Positions 1 to 8,489 are shown, numbered from the stretch's first letter. The stretch is 64,000 nt of DNA from Mastigocoleus testarum BC008 (GCF_001456025.1 NZ_LMTZ01000162.1:147694-211693); one strand, 5' to 3'. Numbers and translations: made by a program. Notes: generated from the sequence alone by a model not told the origin.

Positions 1-1
1 T

Positions 2-352
2 GCATTTACTAAATCTCCATCTGTTGAAAAATCTGAAGTTAAAAATCTAGATCTGGATTTAGATCTAACTTTACCGGATCCAGAAGAAGATATCTCCCCA
101 ACAACTCCAGTCTCAGAAAGTTCTGTATCAGAAAGTTCAAACCCAGAAAATGCAAGTGCTGAAGAAGTCACACTTTCCAAAAAATCTAAGAAGGGTACTT
201 CCCTGAGGGTAACGATATTGAGTTTAAGTTTATTGGGCTTAATATTTGCAAGTGCTGCGGGAATAATTTTCTGGAGACGAACTTCTCCAAAAACTTTCAA
301 CCAAACTTGTAAACAACTTCCACCAGGTTTAGAGGAGATTTGTCCGCGATAG
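2..352 (+). CDS. C-terminal end of an unknown membrane protein (partial)
   Basis: An open frame enters from the left edge and ends at TAG 350-352, giving 116 residues. The first 70 or so are acidic and Ser/Pro-rich with no recognisable fold. A Lys-rich stretch (KKSKKG) then precedes a single hydrophobic segment (VTILSLSLLGLIFASAAGII), followed by a short tail with two cysteines. This looks like a disordered linker, one transmembrane helix and a short far-side tail. The protein at 56361-58247 has a similar acidic linker, helix and Cys-containing tail, so the two may share an architecture, but I cannot show homology. Function unknown; the start lies outside the window. Confidence 0.6.
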   Translation, partial: AFTKSPSVEKSEVKNLDLDLDLTLPDPEEDISPTTPVSESSVSESSNPENASAEEVTLSKKSKKGTSLRVTILSLSLLGLIFASAAGIIFWRRTSPKTFNQTCKQLPPGLEEICPR

Positions 353-399
353 AGTAATAAGTAATGAGTAATAAGTAACAAGTAATGAGTGAAGAATTT

Positions 400-501
400 C
401 CAATTACCAATTACCGATTACCAATTACCAATTACCAATTACCGATTACCAATTAACAATTACCAATTACCAATTACCAATTACCAATTACCAATTACCA
501 A
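400..501. repeat. AATTACC heptamer short tandem repeat (STRR)
   Basis: About 14 copies of a 7-nt unit (AATTACC with AATTACCG variants) run unbroken from about 400 to 501, preceded by related AGTAATG-type heptamers from about 353. Such STRRs are characteristic of heterocystous cyanobacteria. The array stops two bases before the ATG of the DUF547 gene, so it occupies the place where a Shine-Dalgarno site would be. Confidence 0.9.
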
Positions 502-503
502 TC

Positions 504-1208
504 ATGCTTGATTTTACAGTTTGGGATGAATTACTTCGTCGGTATGTAAATGAAAAGGGACTGGTAAATTATGCTGCTTGGAAAAGAGAACAACCTCAAG
601 TACTTGCTAATTGGTTGTCGAGTCTCCAGGGTATGGAACTTAATTCAGATGCTAGTTCTTCTGAACAGTTAGCGTTATGGATTAATTTGTACAATGCATT
701 TACCATCGCAACAATTTTAGAAAAATATCCCATTAAATCGGTTCTTCCCAAAATTTTTGATCGTATTCCTAACTGGATTGCTTTTTTGTGGTTTTTTCAA
801 CGTCGAATTTATGATGCTTTCGGTAAACGTTATAGTTTGGCTGAAATCGAAAATCAAATTCTTCGCCAAGATTTAAAGGAACCACGAATTCATTTTGCTA
901 TTGTTTGTGCTTCGGTGGGTTGTCCCCTACTGCGATCGCAAGCTTATATTCCCGAACTAGTGGAACAGCAATTAGATGAAGATGCTCGTCGTTTTATTAA
1001 TAATCCAGATAAGGTTCGTTATGATTCTTCTTCGGGAATACTTTACTGTAATAAAATCTTCAAGTGGTATCGTCAGGATTTTCTGTCGGTAGCAAATTCA
1101 ATTCCAGAATATATTCATTCCTATCTAGAGACAGATTTACCTTTAACTGCTAATACAGCGATCGCTTACCTCCATTACGACTGGAGTTTGAATCAACGAA
1201 TATCCTGA
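504..1208 (+). CDS. DUF547 domain protein
   Basis: The 234-residue protein matches the DUF547 family. It has the N-terminal segment ending in LALWINLYNAFTI and the conserved block HFAIVCASVGCPLLRSQAY at residues 132-150, followed by an FINNP/IFKWY region typical of the family C-terminus. No signal peptide is obvious. The biochemical role of DUF547 is unknown. The ATG at 504 is the only start before the family core and follows an STRR directly with no visible ribosome binding site. The 3' end overlaps the convergent glycosyltransferase gene by 16 nt. The family call is firm and the function unknown. Confidence 0.85.
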   Translation: MLDFTVWDELLRRYVNEKGLVNYAAWKREQPQVLANWLSSLQGMELNSDASSSEQLALWINLYNAFTIATILEKYPIKSVLPKIFDRIPNWIAFLWFFQRRIYDAFGKRYSLAEIENQILRQDLKEPRIHFAIVCASVGCPLLRSQAYIPELVEQQLDEDARRFINNPDKVRYDSSSGILYCNKIFKWYRQDFLSVANSIPEYIHSYLETDLPLTANTAIAYLHYDWSLNQRIS

Positions 1209-1966
1209 TAAAACTGTTTGAGATAATTTGCATCTACACCTATTCCCCATAAAACCCCAATGTAAATATAAATTGCAGTTGCTTTCCAAGCACCCCACCG
1301 AGCTACCCGACGGTCGGAACTTTGGACTATGCGGTTAACTAAACGAATTCGTCCTTTGCGAGCAAGTTTGCAACATAAATCTCCATCTTCCATAATTGGT
1401 AACTTGTGATCGAATCCCCCAAATTCCCAAAAATCATTGCGACGACAAAATATTACTTGATCTCCAAATAACAAACGTAATCCTTTCCAAAATGAAAGAG
1501 GTTTGAAAATTAAAGGAGCGTAATAAGTTTTCAAGTAATTATGGAGAGAAATTCCCCACCGCGTTGAATTAGCTCCAACCATTAAAGAAATAAATCCTCC
1601 AGCAGCAACTTTTGGATCTGTTAGGGTTTTTTGAATAATTGCGATCGCATCATTTGGTAACCAAGTATCCGCATGCAAAAAACAAAGAATATCTCCCGTT
1701 GCAATATCTGCACCTTGATTCATTTGAATGGAACGACCGCGCTTTGAACTAAATATGATTTTTGTTTTGATTGATTGGGGAAATAATTCAAAACTAGTTT
1801 TGACTCGATCTACTGTTTCATCTTCGCTTCCTGCATCGATAACTATAACTTCGTGGGGTGGAGGGTTGAGTACAGTTAATTGCTGTAAAGTCTGTTGAAT
1901 CGTGCTTTCTTCGTTTAGAGCAGGAATAATTATCGAAACGTCCCTACGGACACGCTTTGCTAACAA
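1193..1966 (-). CDS. Family 2 glycosyltransferase, TIGR04283-like
   Basis: A GT-A fold begins at VSIIIPALNEE (residues 10-20). The nucleotide-binding acidic motif is at VIVIDAGSEDET, the DXD-like motif at CFLHADTWLP, and the acceptor region includes MEDGDLCCKLARKGR. This is the TIGR04283 group of glycosyltransferases (rSAM/selenodomain-associated), whose substrate is not established here. The C-terminus has a hydrophobic segment (AIYIYIGVLWGIGV). The only available start is a TTG at 1966. The first nine residues (MLAKRVRRD) are encoded by a dispersed repeat (1940-1964), so the native start has apparently been replaced. It lies 19 nt downstream of the rhodanese gene and is probably co-transcribed with it. 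Confidence 0.8.
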   Translation of the reverse strand: MLAKRVRRDVSIIIPALNEESTIQQTLQQLTVLNPPPHEVIVIDAGSEDETVDRVKTSFELFPQSIKTKIIFSSKRGRSIQMNQGADIATGDILCFLHADTWLPNDAIAIIQKTLTDPKVAAGGFISLMVGANSTRWGISLHNYLKTYYAPLIFKPLSFWKGLRLLFGDQVIFCRRNDFWEFGGFDHKLPIMEDGDLCCKLARKGRIRLVNRIVQSSDRRVARWGAWKATAIYIYIGVLWGIGVDANYLKQFYQDIR

Positions 1967-1976
1967 AAGTCAAAAG
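1940..1976. repeat. Dispersed GCTTTGCTAAC-type repeat inside the glycosyltransferase start
   Basis: The GTCCCTACGGAC / GCTTTGCTAAC motif and the following AAAAGTCAAAAG tract match dispersed repeat sequence seen elsewhere here (for example 50941-51028 and 58310-58325). It supplies the TTG start and first codons of the glycosyltransferase. Confidence 0.6.
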
Positions 1977-1985
1977 ATAATTAAT

Positions 1986-2462
1986 TTACAAGGAGTTGCG
2001 GTACTCTGGTTTGAGTAGTTTTCCCCATAATTTATTATATGGGTGTACCGACTTTACTAATTGGTTTTTCTGAAAAACTGGTTTTTCTTCATTCACCCAT
2101 TGGAAGATACCACCACTTAAATTGAAAACGCGAGAAAAACCGGCTTTGACGAGGGAATTTGCAACGTCAGCACTACGGTAACCGATAGAGCAATAAACCA
2201 CGATTGGTGTATCTAGCGTAGAGACGTGACATGTCACATCTTCTAATAAATCTTGCACAGACGTAAACAATTCAGCAGTTTTAAGATGACTAAGTTCATA
2301 TTCTTCGATATGACGTGCATCGATTAATAATGGATCTGATTTATCGGGGTCTTTTAGCCAGAGATCTAGTTCTTGGGTTGTTAGTGGTTTTACTTGGGGA
2401 AAGTTTAATTTGATGAGAAACTGTAGGAGATTAAGTGTTAATCTTCGCCAAGATGGGAGCAT
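1986..2462 (-). CDS. Rhodanese-like domain protein
   Basis: A single rhodanese domain covers about residues 25-135. It contains LIDARHIEEYELSHLKTAELF and the active-site loop IVVYCSIGYRSADVA, whose Cys is the predicted persulfide or thiol nucleophile, then FNLSGGIFQW. The length (158 aa) is typical of single-domain enzymes that transfer sulfane sulfur or sense thiols. The hydrophobic N-terminus (LTLNLLQFLIKL) is weak evidence for membrane association. A degenerate copy of the 28-bp dispersed palindrome lies in frame at 2218-2245 and encodes part of the loop just before the active site (DVTCHVSTLD). The ATG at 2462 is well placed. The glycosyltransferase follows 19 nt downstream. Confidence 0.85.
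   Translation of the reverse strand: MLPSWRRLTLNLLQFLIKLNFPQVKPLTTQELDLWLKDPDKSDPLLIDARHIEEYELSHLKTAELFTSVQDLLEDVTCHVSTLDTPIVVYCSIGYRSADVANSLVKAGFSRVFNLSGGIFQWVNEEKPVFQKNQLVKSVHPYNKLWGKLLKPEYRNSL
2218..2245. repeat. Degenerate 28-bp palindromic repeat within the rhodanese CDS
   Basis: GTAGAGACGTGACATGTCAC matches the left arm and centre of the dispersed palindromes at 11070, 21515, 23072 and 58345. The right arm is degenerate. The reading frame is kept, so the repeat is translated. Confidence 0.6.
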
Positions 2463-2556
2463 TTCTTAGTCAAATTATTTAGAACTTTGAATTATCAAAT
2501 TTGTGAAAATTTGATAATTCATGAAAATATGCGTACAACGTCGAAGTAGTTATCTT

Positions 2557-5133
2557 TTATAAGTTACAAATCTCTGCCCGAGAGAGAAAACTTATAATAG
2601 TCTGATTATGAAGACTGATTACTGATGATTCCCAACTCAATCTATTGTTCTTCGTGTAACGTCGATTTACAGGTAATGGGAGACTACCTCGAGTTGGAGT
2701 GCTGAAATTAAATTGTAAATCGCGTGGACCTAACCAAGAACCCCTTTCGCGCCAACCTACACGATCTCCGAAATCAACTAATTTTCGTTCATCGTCGTAT
2801 TGTAGTGTAACTCCCAAGCTTTGGTAAATTTCTTGTTGAACACTAAAGCCAAAGTATCCCTGACTGTAGGCGACCCACAATAAATTTATGATATAGAAAT
2901 CTTCACAAGGAAATTTTTCGATATCTTCTATATTCAGATACCTCTGTTCGTCCCTCCTCACAGCTTTTAATATTATATGTAAAGTTTCATCATCAGCTTC
3001 TCGCCATTTTTTTCTGTACAAAAAGTCTGAAAGTTTTTTATATCGAGATGGTAACTTTACCCTAGATAATCTAATTTTACCATTTTCTTCAATTGGTTTA
3101 TAAAATGTTTCTAATTTACTTAATTGAGAATTTAAATATTTTCCAGTCAACCAAGTACAAAAACGATTGATATCCCTTTTATTTAGTCCGTTAACTGCTT
3201 TCTTTGCATCTCCAAATATAAATCTATTATTTAGCCATTTCTTTGGGGAAGTATGTTGTGAATCATTTATAAATAACTGATATTCAGCACAAGTTATATA
3301 ACTATTATCTTGCTCTAAAATTTCATTTACCCGTGTTAGATTATTTAACTGTCGTGCTAATTGTACTTCAGCAGCTAACTTAAATATTTCTGCATCATCT
3401 GATTCTAAACCTGCATCCAGTTTATCTATTAACTGTTGCCTTACTTGTTTATCAATTCGCCAACCTTCTTCTTCATAATACGCTATTACTAGAAATGCAT
3501 TAACTGACGGTGAAGGCATATTAATAATCGTACTGACAATGTTAGTTGCATCTTTTGATTGTGCGCCGTATAAACGAATAGTTTCTGACCACCAAGTTTG
3601 ATCTATGTTTTGAATTAATATATTTTCTTGATGGGATTCACTGATTTCAATAGCAGCTAGATATTCTTGAAAGCTTAAGTGTGCAAATTCATATTCTCCT
3701 ATTTCCTTTTCGACTAACAAAGCACAATCATCTTGAATATGTTTGATAAAATCTCTTGTATTATTTAAGTTTGGTAAATTAGTTAACTGTTGAGATATCC
3801 AATTTTTAGCTTCAGCTAATGTAAATTCTCGTGTTTGCTTTTGCATTAAACTTAATGCTAGTACTTGCAAAACTGATTGTTTTTGCGAAGCAGTTAAACC
3901 ATGGAATATATTTTTAGCTCTTTGACGTTTTTCTAGTAAAATCTGACAAATATCTTTATATAATTCTACTCTTTTTCCTGGTAAAACATTTCCTCGACGA
4001 TGAACAGTCGCAATCATTTTCAGTAATAGTGGGTTTACAGCCATTGCAACTAAAGGACGATTATTAATAATCCGCTCAATCAAATTAATAGCCTTTTCTT
4101 CTGCGACTTGTTTAACTCCATCGTCAAATTGTCCTGCGCGACTTTTTATTTCTGTCTGTAAATACCAACGCTGTAAAAAATTTGTGATTTGTTCCCGATT
4201 AAATGGCTGAACTTCTAATTGATTAACTGCAATTCTTGATTTTACTTCTTTGTAACCATTGGGACGAGAAGTGAGAATAAAAACTGTATCAGGATAGTCT
4301 TGCATTTGACTATCTATCCAAGTTCTCACTTGCTGGCGTTGGGTTTTATTTGCAACTTCATCTAATCCATCCAGCATAATGATAAATTCGTTTTTCTGTA
4401 ACTTATTATTTACCCAATTAGAAGGTGGAATTAGATTTTTATTATTGATTTTTAAATTTTCTATATATTGCTGTATTAATGTTTTTAATGATGATTTATT
4501 ACTGATTATTAAGTCACGTATATCACGCAAATAGAATAAAACTGGAATAAGTTTTGGTGCTTTTTTATTAATTTCCTGCTCTTTTTTTATACTATAGATA
4601 AGTGTTAAATGTCTTAGTAATGTTGTTTTACCAGAACCTGGTCTACCTAAAATTACTAATCTTTTATATATACCTCTTCCTCCTAGATCTCTCGCAGCTA
4701 AACAATCCCAAATTGTTAAGTCTACCAAAGACTTATTTTGTGATACAGGGATAATATCTTGTCTCGTATTACTTGCATTATTTGCTGCTATTTTTAGAGG
4801 AACGAATACTTTCTGTAATTCTAAAGTAAACTCATTATCTAAACCTTGGGTTTCATCATCTCGACATTTATACTCTAATGCTTTGTAATAACTATTTTGA
4901 AAATCTGAAACCAAATCTTCCAGTCTGTCATTAATCAATTGACCTGTTTTTATAGCTTGCTGACGCTGTAGTTTTACCCAAAACAATCCTACATCTTTAA
5001 TTATCTGAGCTAAAAACTCCCGTATTGTCAATGATACAATAAAAATTAAAGTAAAAATAAAAGATATAAATGCAGCATCTAAGTTGCGAATAATAAAATT
5101 ATGAAATGTTAAAAATACTCCAATCCCAGACAA
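2557..5133 (-). CDS. NACHT NTPase with C-terminal GUN4 domain, main fragment of a gene split by a stop codon
   Basis: Domains in order: membrane helix (FISFIFTLIFIVSLTI, residues 22-37), linker, NACHT ATPase with Walker A GRPGSGKT (about 160) and Walker B FIIMLDGLDEVA (about 250), STAND helical region with AHLSFQEYLAA, a short remnant resembling the start of an FGE-sulfatase domain (ITCAEYQLF), and a GUN4 domain from about 720 (LSDFLYRKKWREADDET). GUN4 domains bind tetrapyrroles. NACHT-GUN4 proteins are presumed signalling or conflict switches of unknown trigger. The listed start is a poor TTG. The same frame continues upstream without a stop through two further membrane helices to a TAA at 5350-5352, beyond which lies the 62-aa ORF at 5350-5538 in the same frame. 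The gene is therefore probably one 2557-5538 gene interrupted by a nonsense codon. Confidence 0.8.
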   Translation of the reverse strand: MSGIGVFLTFHNFIIRNLDAAFISFIFTLIFIVSLTIREFLAQIIKDVGLFWVKLQRQQAIKTGQLINDRLEDLVSDFQNSYYKALEYKCRDDETQGLDNEFTLELQKVFVPLKIAANNASNTRQDIIPVSQNKSLVDLTIWDCLAARDLGGRGIYKRLVILGRPGSGKTTLLRHLTLIYSIKKEQEINKKAPKLIPVLFYLRDIRDLIISNKSSLKTLIQQYIENLKINNKNLIPPSNWVNNKLQKNEFIIMLDGLDEVANKTQRQQVRTWIDSQMQDYPDTVFILTSRPNGYKEVKSRIAVNQLEVQPFNREQITNFLQRWYLQTEIKSRAGQFDDGVKQVAEEKAINLIERIINNRPLVAMAVNPLLLKMIATVHRRGNVLPGKRVELYKDICQILLEKRQRAKNIFHGLTASQKQSVLQVLALSLMQKQTREFTLAEAKNWISQQLTNLPNLNNTRDFIKHIQDDCALLVEKEIGEYEFAHLSFQEYLAAIEISESHQENILIQNIDQTWWSETIRLYGAQSKDATNIVSTIINMPSPSVNAFLVIAYYEEEGWRIDKQVRQQLIDKLDAGLESDDAEIFKLAAEVQLARQLNNLTRVNEILEQDNSYITCAEYQLFINDSQHTSPKKWLNNRFIFGDAKKAVNGLNKRDINRFCTWLTGKYLNSQLSKLETFYKPIEENGKIRLSRVKLPSRYKKLSDFLYRKKWREADDETLHIILKAVRRDEQRYLNIEDIEKFPCEDFYIINLLWVAYSQGYFGFSVQQEIYQSLGVTLQYDDERKLVDFGDRVGWRERGSWLGPRDLQFNFSTPTRGSLPLPVNRRYTKNNRLSWESSVISLHNQTIISFLSRAEICNL

Positions 5134-5349
5134 TAAGAATAATAATATATTTTGCCATAATTTCGGAATTAATAGAAAGCTTGGTATTATTGCACCAAAT
5201 CCACATAAAATTAATGATATGTAACCAAATAGGATATTATATTGTCCAGTTAAGATATTAAATTGCTGTAATCCATAGATGATACCACCTACTATAAGTA
5301 GTGATAATCCAGCGAGCGAATTTGATTGTGAATTTATATTATGTTTTGT

Positions 5350-5538
5350 TTATTTTGGTTGTATGTCTGTCATTAAAAAAGTGAGAATACAAAGTATAAC
5401 AGTACAAACAACTGTAACAATCAATATTATCTTTGGATCTGCTTTAATACCCGGTATTTGATTGATAAAGTAGGCCAAAATACCGTTAATTAGTACTGTA
5501 AATATTGGCGCTAAATAGTATTTTGTAAATTTAGGCAT
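5350..5538 (-). pseudogene. N-terminal two-helix fragment of the NACHT-GUN4 gene
   Basis: This 62-codon ORF starts at a normal ATG (5538) and encodes two membrane helices (APIFTVLINGILAYFI and IILIVTVVCTVILCILTFLM). It ends at TAA 5350-5352. Codon by codon, its frame continues past the stop into the NACHT gene through LAGLSLLIVGGIIYGL and ILFGYISLILCGFGAII, with no ATG, GTG or TTG before 5133. I read it as the true N-terminus of the NACHT protein cut off by a nonsense mutation. The alternatives are a separate small membrane protein or stop-codon readthrough. Confidence 0.65.
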
Positions 5539-5669
5539 ACTTTTCGAGTACTTTTAGCTATTTGTATTTTTATAAACAGAGAATTGGCATATCTAAATAT
5601 TCACATTTAACCACATCTAAATATTTAATTATAGGATTTCAGGTTACAAAACCCTAAACAGCTTATTAT

Positions 5670-5740
5670 TAGACATCTCCGAAAAAGAATATAAAAGCCT
5701 TGTGTTGTCAGGGGTGATATCTCATTCCTGGAGATGTCTA
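5670..5740. mobile_element. MITE-like element with AGACATCTCC terminal inverted repeats
   Basis: Perfect 11-bp inverted repeats TAGACATCTCC (5670-5680) and GGAGATGTCTA (5730-5740) bound a 71-nt AT-rich segment with no ORF. Both sides carry ATT next to the repeat, compatible with a short target duplication. The family and mobilising transposase are not visible here. Confidence 0.6.
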
Positions 5741-5855
5741 TTATATTTCGCCAAAATCATACTGATAATATATGAGGTGCGTTACGCTTCGCTAACAGCA
5801 CCCTACAAATCATTGCAAAATAGAAAGAATCTTCCCAAATATTAAGTATTTTGAA

Positions 5856-6632
5856 TTATGCTCTCTTCAAATTCTTAAATAAACTAATTATCACCAAAGC
5901 TGTTACACATAAAAAAGCCACAATCTTGATGATATGGTTTTCCCAATTTTTAATTGCGATCGCAACTAAAGCCCAAATAGTTACACCTGTATAAGTAAGG
6001 TCTCTATTTTGCAGGACAGTAACGACAGAAATTGCAGCAGCGACCAATGTCATAATTACAGTCCAAGCTTGAGCAGATATACCCCAACTATTCCAATTTT
6101 GAGCGTACAAAGCAGAGGCGACATTAACAACCGTAGCAACGCTAATCCAACCTAGATAAATCCCTATGGGATAATGAACGCACCATCTTTTGACACGAGA
6201 TGTCGCAGTCTTACTAGTTCCCAAATGCAGATATGTTGCAATCAGTGGTAGCAAAATTATAACCATTGCGACTACTGAAAGTGTAAATAAACGAAATGAA
6301 AACAAATATACCCAAATACTTTGAGCAATAGATGCAATTACTAAAAAATACCCGATTTTACGTAAATCGGGGTCATTTCTCTGGTTAGGTAAGACTTGAT
6401 AAGTAGCGAAAGCAAATAATCCGAGGTAGATTAACCCCCAAATAACAAATGCATAATTAGCAGGAATAATCAAAACTTCTTTGAACAAAGTATTAGAGAT
6501 TTGACCAATAGTAAGTCCATTAAACGGGAAAATATTTGATGCAACGTTGACGACGAAAGCTAGGATAATTGCTACAAGAGTGACAATTTGTCGCAGAAAA
6601 TCCCGGTGGTTACTAGATGAAGAATGCTGCAT
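5856..6632 (-). CDS. TspO/MBR-like tryptophan-rich multipass membrane protein
   Basis: The 258-residue protein has seven or eight hydrophobic segments and little else: TLVAIILAFVVNVASNIF, the family-like FVIWGLIYLGLFAFATYQ, VYLFSF, VAMVIILLPLIATYL, GIYLGWISVATVVNVASA, AWTVIMTLVAAAISVVTV and a C-terminal pair. The PANYAFVIWGLIY and WISVATVVN patterns, rich in Trp and Asn within helices, resemble cyanobacterial proteins annotated as tryptophan-rich sensory (TspO-related) proteins, but it is longer than classical five-helix TspO. The ligand is unknown. A decayed copy of its residues 78-113 lies at 10864-10968. The ATG at 6632 is clear. It is monocistronic with a 317-nt upstream gap that contains a MITE. 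Confidence 0.6.
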   Translation of the reverse strand: MQHSSSSNHRDFLRQIVTLVAIILAFVVNVASNIFPFNGLTIGQISNTLFKEVLIIPANYAFVIWGLIYLGLFAFATYQVLPNQRNDPDLRKIGYFLVIASIAQSIWVYLFSFRLFTLSVVAMVIILLPLIATYLHLGTSKTATSRVKRWCVHYPIGIYLGWISVATVVNVASALYAQNWNSWGISAQAWTVIMTLVAAAISVVTVLQNRDLTYTGVTIWALVAIAIKNWENHIIKIVAFLCVTALVIISLFKNLKRA

Positions 6633-6814
6633 GGAATTGAAGAAAATTACCTATTTTCAATATTCTCACTTCCCCAATAAGGAATACAACTCTCCTAAAT
6701 CGGGAGAAAGGGTATGGTGATTATTAGATATAAATAATACTTCAATCCCACAACTAAAAACCTAAGCTATTAAACAGTTTTGAGTTTCAATATATTAAAT
6801 GACTGTGACTATTC

Positions 6815-7225
6815 TTAGTAAGTCAATCGTCCGTTTCTATTGTGAATATCATTTAACCTAATTGAGGTATTTCTGTATCTACCATTTCTTTTTCTACAAG
6901 ATGCGACTAATGTACTTCCTCTAACTCCAATTTTACGACAACTTCTTTGGAAGGAGGCTGATTCTCTTCCACCACTAAATCTTAGGACGCCGTTATCATT
7001 ATAAATTCCCTGTAAACGTATTGAACTTTTCTTATAGCGACCATTTATCATACGACAACTGGATTGCAAGTAAGCATTACCCCTAAAACTTACTATTCCG
7101 CTCCTGCGACAGGTTTTCTGAAAAGTTGATGGGGCAGCAGAAGCGGGGGGATTAATTGCTAAAATAGCAGAACTACCAACGATTATTGCACCAACTGATA
7201 GTAAGAGTTTCTTTTTAATAGACAT
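6815..7225 (-). CDS. Secreted cyanovirin-N (CVNH) domain protein
   Basis: After a signal peptide (MSIKKKLLLSVGAIIVGSSA, cleavage probably after ASA) the protein has two tandem CVNH half-repeats. Each runs FQxxCRxxG, a Cys about 15-20 residues later, NGRYxxxSIRL and NxNGxL (FQKTCRRSG…NGRYKKSSIRL, then FQRSCRKIG…NGRYRNTSIRLNDI). CVNH domains bind mannose-rich or other glycans. The mature protein is strikingly Arg-rich for the family. I prefer the ATG at 7225 over the in-frame upstream start at 7288, because AAAGGA lies 8 nt before it and the signal peptide begins there. It is followed by two other small secreted proteins on the same strand, each with its own upstream region. Confidence 0.8.
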   Translation of the reverse strand: MSIKKKLLLSVGAIIVGSSAILAINPPASAAPSTFQKTCRRSGIVSFRGNAYLQSSCRMINGRYKKSSIRLQGIYNDNGVLRFSGGRESASFQRSCRKIGVRGSTLVASCRKRNGRYRNTSIRLNDIHNRNGRLTY

Positions 7226-7315
7226 AACTTTATCCTTTATCTTTTGATAGGTTAGTTTTTCAAAATTCTGTTTTGGCTTGTTTGCCATTCTTTCTATACA
7301 TTAATAAATTCATGC

Positions 7316-7610
7316 TTGCAAAATAAACTACAAAATCTGGTCTATTTAATACACTTTTTTGAACAAATATTAGCGTAATTATGCACGCAGTATTGCAGAA
7401 AACTGCATGCTACCTATCGAATAATGCATTACAATGTAAGGCCGGTAAAGGTTAATTTAAGTTACTAAAAGCTAAGAAAAGTAATAGTTTAACTGAAGCT
7501 TACAAGCTCCTAGTAATAGGGTATAACGAATAAAAAGCTGCTCAAGATGTCTAATAATGAGTAGCTTTATATATCAATTAACTTTCAGATTGTAACCTTG
7601 AATTATTTAT
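7316..7610. repeat. First copy of a duplicated intergenic segment
   Basis: The sequence from about 7316 to 7610 aligns with about 8170-8485, including GATAAACTACAAAA-like, TGCTAYCTATC and TTAATTTAAGTT blocks, the GGRTATRACGAATAAAAAGCT block and the terminator hairpin. The copies differ by many substitutions and small indels, so the duplication is old. It lies between the CVNH and crystallin-like genes. Confidence 0.6.
7534..7568 (-). terminator. Rho-independent terminator downstream of the crystallin-like gene
   Basis: AAAGCTGCTC (7534-7543) pairs with GAGTAGCTTT (7559-7568), with one wobble. On the minus strand the stem is followed by TTTTTATTCG. It is a diverged copy of the hairpin at 8405-8439. 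Confidence 0.65.
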
Positions 7611-7611
7611 C

Positions 7612-7735
7612 AGCTTTCTTCGGGACCTACAATATTAGCAGCAGGAGGATTACTATCGTCACCGATCGTTATCTTAATATTAATCTTCTTCCTTGACGGT
7701 CAAAAGTATCTTTCCCAGGTGTTTTAAACTCTATT
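7612..7735 (-). pseudogene. C-terminal remnant of a paralogue of the secreted protein at 8490-8924
   Basis: Read on the minus strand, this gives KTPGKDTFDRQGRRLILR and then a stop, against LTPGRNAFDRQGRKLVLK in the intact neighbour. After a one-base shift it continues as ITIGDDSNPPAANIVGPEES and a stop, matching the neighbour's Gly/Asp/Pro tail ending in EE. It is therefore a frameshifted gene end left by duplication and now fused directly behind the crystallin-like gene. Confidence 0.6.
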
Positions 7736-8108
7736 TTTTAGGACATTTTGATACAGCACAGAAGGAGGAAATTTTATTAGCAAACCTACCAAGACTTCGT
7801 CCCGTGTTGGGTCTGACCACAGTAGATCGACCTTTGAAATTTTTCCCAGTATAGAACCTCCAGGCTACACTGCTATTGATTTCAACAAAATCAGCTCTAT
7901 TATCAAAACCAACTTTACTGAGATCTGATATACCGCTGTTACTCCCAAATGAGCCTCTTCTATCTCTATCCCTTAAAGTTACTTCTTTTAAAGCTCTCGA
8001 ATTTCTTCTAGGTCTTGCAGATGCTTCTGAAAGAGTAAGCGTAGTTCCAGCAACAGAAGTTAATGTTAAAAGTGCTAGAGCAGTTAGCTGTTTATTAAAT
8101 TTGAACAT
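7731..8108 (-). CDS. Secreted beta/gamma-crystallin-like domain protein
   Basis: An N-terminal signal peptide (LTALALLTLTSVAGTTLTLS, cleavage near ASA) precedes about 40 basic residues. One Greek-key motif of beta/gamma-crystallin type follows (residues 81-120): WRFYTGKNFKGRSTVV, then the GRFANKISSF strand. Members of this superfamily and the related peptidase-inhibitor I36 group bind calcium or inhibit proteases. A single motif and two C-terminal cysteines are all that can be seen, so the role is open. The ATG at 8108 begins the signal peptide. The gene sits in a duplicated segment and ends in the remnant of another secreted protein, with a terminator at 7534-7568. Confidence 0.6.
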   Translation of the reverse strand: MFKFNKQLTALALLTLTSVAGTTLTLSEASARPRRNSRALKEVTLRDRDRRGSFGSNSGISDLSKVGFDNRADFVEINSSVAWRFYTGKNFKGRSTVVRPNTGRSLGRFANKISSFCAVSKCPKK

Positions 8109-8169
8109 GATTGTTATTTCCTAGGTTGAGGATTTATCGTAAAACTTTGCTTTATGTATTTCCAATTAA

Positions 8170-8485
8170 TAGATTAATGTATTTGATTTAGTCAGATAAA
8201 CTACAAAAAGTGGTGTTTGCATTACATTTATGTGAATATTAATATGCTGAATTATGTATGTTAAATGCCAGAAAAGTGTATGCTATCTATCAAATGCCAA
8301 ACATAATTTAATTGTAAAAAAAGATTAATTTAAGTTGATTAAATATAAAAAATTAACAAATAAACTGAGTCTTAAAAGCTTATAACATAGGATATGACGA
8401 ATAAAAAGCTACTCAAAATGTCTAATAATGAGTAGCTTTATATAAAAATTAAGTTTTAGATTTTAACCCTGAATTATTTTTTTAT
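8170..8485. repeat. Second copy of the duplicated intergenic segment
   Basis: This is the partner of 7316-7610. It holds the region upstream of the crystallin-like gene and the terminator of the secreted gene at 8490-8924. The spacing between copies is about 0.86 kb. Confidence 0.6.
8405..8439 (-). terminator. Rho-independent terminator of the secreted gene 8490-8924
   Basis: AAAGCTACTC (8405-8414) and GAGTAGCTTT (8430-8439) form a perfect 10-bp stem. On the minus strand it is followed by a T-rich tail (TTTTTATTCG). Confidence 0.7.
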
Positions 8486-8489
8486 AAGT

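Noticed and set aside
400..501. CRISPR-like array
   Set aside because: The 7-nt direct repeats have no spacers and no cas genes are present. It is an STRR.
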